This document shows positions 63,342 to 64,000 of a stretch of DNA of 64,000 bases, in pieces (the stretch's first letter is position 1; each line of letters starts with the position of its first letter). The stretch comes from Rhizobium sp. BG4. Its GTDB lineage: Bacteria; Pseudomonadota; Alphaproteobacteria; Rhizobiales; Rhizobiaceae. The translations under genes were made by a program, and so were the position numbers. The notes under the pieces were generated by a model. The model saw nothing but the letters and a program-made list of their open reading frames with translations. It was not told the origin of the DNA and made no database searches. The DNA is taken from contig NZ_CP044125.1 in the NCBI RefSeq assembly GCF_016864575.1, positions 3,082,001 to 3,146,000 of the forward strand. Reading direction: 5' to 3'.

Positions 63342-64000
63342 TTATTCGACCGGAACGGCCTTGCCGGCTTCCCACTTGTAGAGCTCGAAGCTCTTCGAGG
63401 AGAGGTCGCCGGTTTCGCCGTAGGTCAGCTTGCCGATGGCGGTCGGGATCGCTTCGCCGCCCTTGAGGGCGGTTGCGACGGCTTCCGCGTCTTCGGCGCT
63501 CTTGGCCTTTTCGATGCCGGCCTTGATGACTTCGACAGCGGCGTAGGCGTTCAGCGTGAAGGCTTCGGCCGGGATGTTCTTGGCGGCCAGCGCTGCGGCT
63601 GCTGCCTTGGAATCCGGGCTCTTCGTCGCGTCGGAGGCGTTGGTGAAGATCGTGCCTGCAGCGGCTTCCGTACCGATGTTCCAGAATTCGCTGTTCGACA
63701 GGCCGTCACCGCCGATGATCGTCGCCTTGACCGAGAGGTCGGCGAGCTGGCGGGCGAGCAGGCCGCCTTCCGGGTGGTAGCCGCCGAAATAGACGACGTC
63801 GACCTTTTCGGCCTTCAGGCGGGTGGTGAGCGCCGAGAAGTCCTTGTCGCCGGGGGTGACGGCGTCGTCGATGACTTCCTTGACACCGCCGGCATTCAGC
63901 GTTGCCTTGAAGTTGTCGGCGAGGCCTTTACCGTAGGCGCCCTTGTCGTTGATGATGGCGATACGCTTGTCCTTGAAGTGCTTCAGGGCGTATTCGGCAG
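63342..64000 (-). CDS. Branched-chain amino-acid ABC transporter binding protein, 5' end outside window
   Basis: The last 218 codons are visible. They end ...[19 protein letters not shown], and the frame is open to the window edge. The segments [27 protein letters not shown] and [20 protein letters not shown] (about 15-85 of the visible part) are typical of LivJ/LivK-type periplasmic receptors (type I fold). It binds leucine, isoleucine, valine or related amino acids. The matching permease and ATPase genes are not in view. Confidence 0.9.
   Translation of the reverse strand, partial: AEYALKHFKDKRIAIINDKGAYGKGLADNFKATLNAGGVKEVIDDAVTPGDKDFSALTTRLKAEKVDVVYFGGYHPEGGLLARQLADLSVKATIIGGDGLSNSEFWNIGTEAAAGTIFTNASDATKSPDSKAAAAALAAKNIPAEAFTLNAYAAVEVIKAGIEKAKSAEDAEAVATALKGGEAIPTAIGKLTYGETGDLSSKSFELYKWEAGKAVPVE

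Overview
The window looks like chromosomal DNA of a fast-growing Rhizobium, probably the R. leguminosarum / R. etli group. The reasons are uniformly high GC with GC-rich third codon positions, a bacA (SbmA/BacA-type) transporter gene, rhizobial palindromic intergenic elements (CCCCCTCATCCG... and CCCCCTCTG...), a TPP riboswitch in front of a ykoF-thiXYZ-type operon, and split rather than fused mnmC functions. No rRNA, tRNA, CRISPR array, prophage or intact insertion sequence was seen. The genus call is by recollection of family sequences, not by a search.

Layout. 1-4.7 kb: mnmD (cut by the window edge) diverging from an FAD oxidase, a DUF1045 gene, and an AraC regulator with azlCD. 4.8-20.1 kb and on to 24.3 kb: purine catabolism in several blocks (puuE-uraD-[MNT/HEPN toxin-antitoxin]-allA-uraH; guaD-puuD; xdhA-xdhB-xdhC). 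Between the blocks lies a membrane-stress group (flotillin, YqiJ-like, PspA, with a TnpB-like fragment in frame upstream of pspA), then lldD and a nucleotide cyclase. 24.3-28.5 kb: bdhA, then a riboswitch-controlled thiamine-precursor uptake operon. 28.6-41.8 kb: glpK, acyltransferases (one frameshifted), small regulators with their operators, an ECF42-type sigma factor unit, a Phd/VapC-type pair, an LLM oxidoreductase, map, and PadR with an MFS transporter. 41.9-51.9 kb: bacA, a deacetylase, NnrU-like, YfgM-like plus der, an OhrR-like regulator with an esterase, a glycosyltransferase and kdgK. 52.1-64 kb: oppABCDF, an alpha-glucosidase, ade-DUF4160-DUF2442, a PLP lyase with a divergent Lrp regulator, and the end of a branched-chain amino-acid binding protein gene.

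How the genes work together. Adenine deaminase, guanine deaminase, xanthine dehydrogenase with its XdhC maturation factor, membrane urate hydroxylase, HIU hydrolase, OHCU decarboxylase, allantoinase PuuE and ureidoglycolate lyase make almost the whole route from purine bases to glyoxylate. Only the allantoate step is not seen here. Nitrogen-related import and export (AzlCD, Opp, a Liv-type binding protein) and glycerol, lactate, hydroxybutyrate and KDG use fit a soil heterotroph.

Most interesting points. (1) Two identical promoter-like patterns, TGTCGG-N17-CGTC, lie in front of the DGPF gene and the AHSA1 gene on either side of an ECF42-type sigma factor, and imply a small self-contained regulon. 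(2) A nuclease-less TnpB-like N-terminal region reads in frame into pspA. (3) Several regulators have clear repeat operators (AraC, PadR, TetR, OhrR, Phd, Lrp). (4) Palindromic elements sit between both pairs of xdh genes. (5) Three one-base deletions at short homopolymers break two genes; these may be pseudogenes or sequencing errors.
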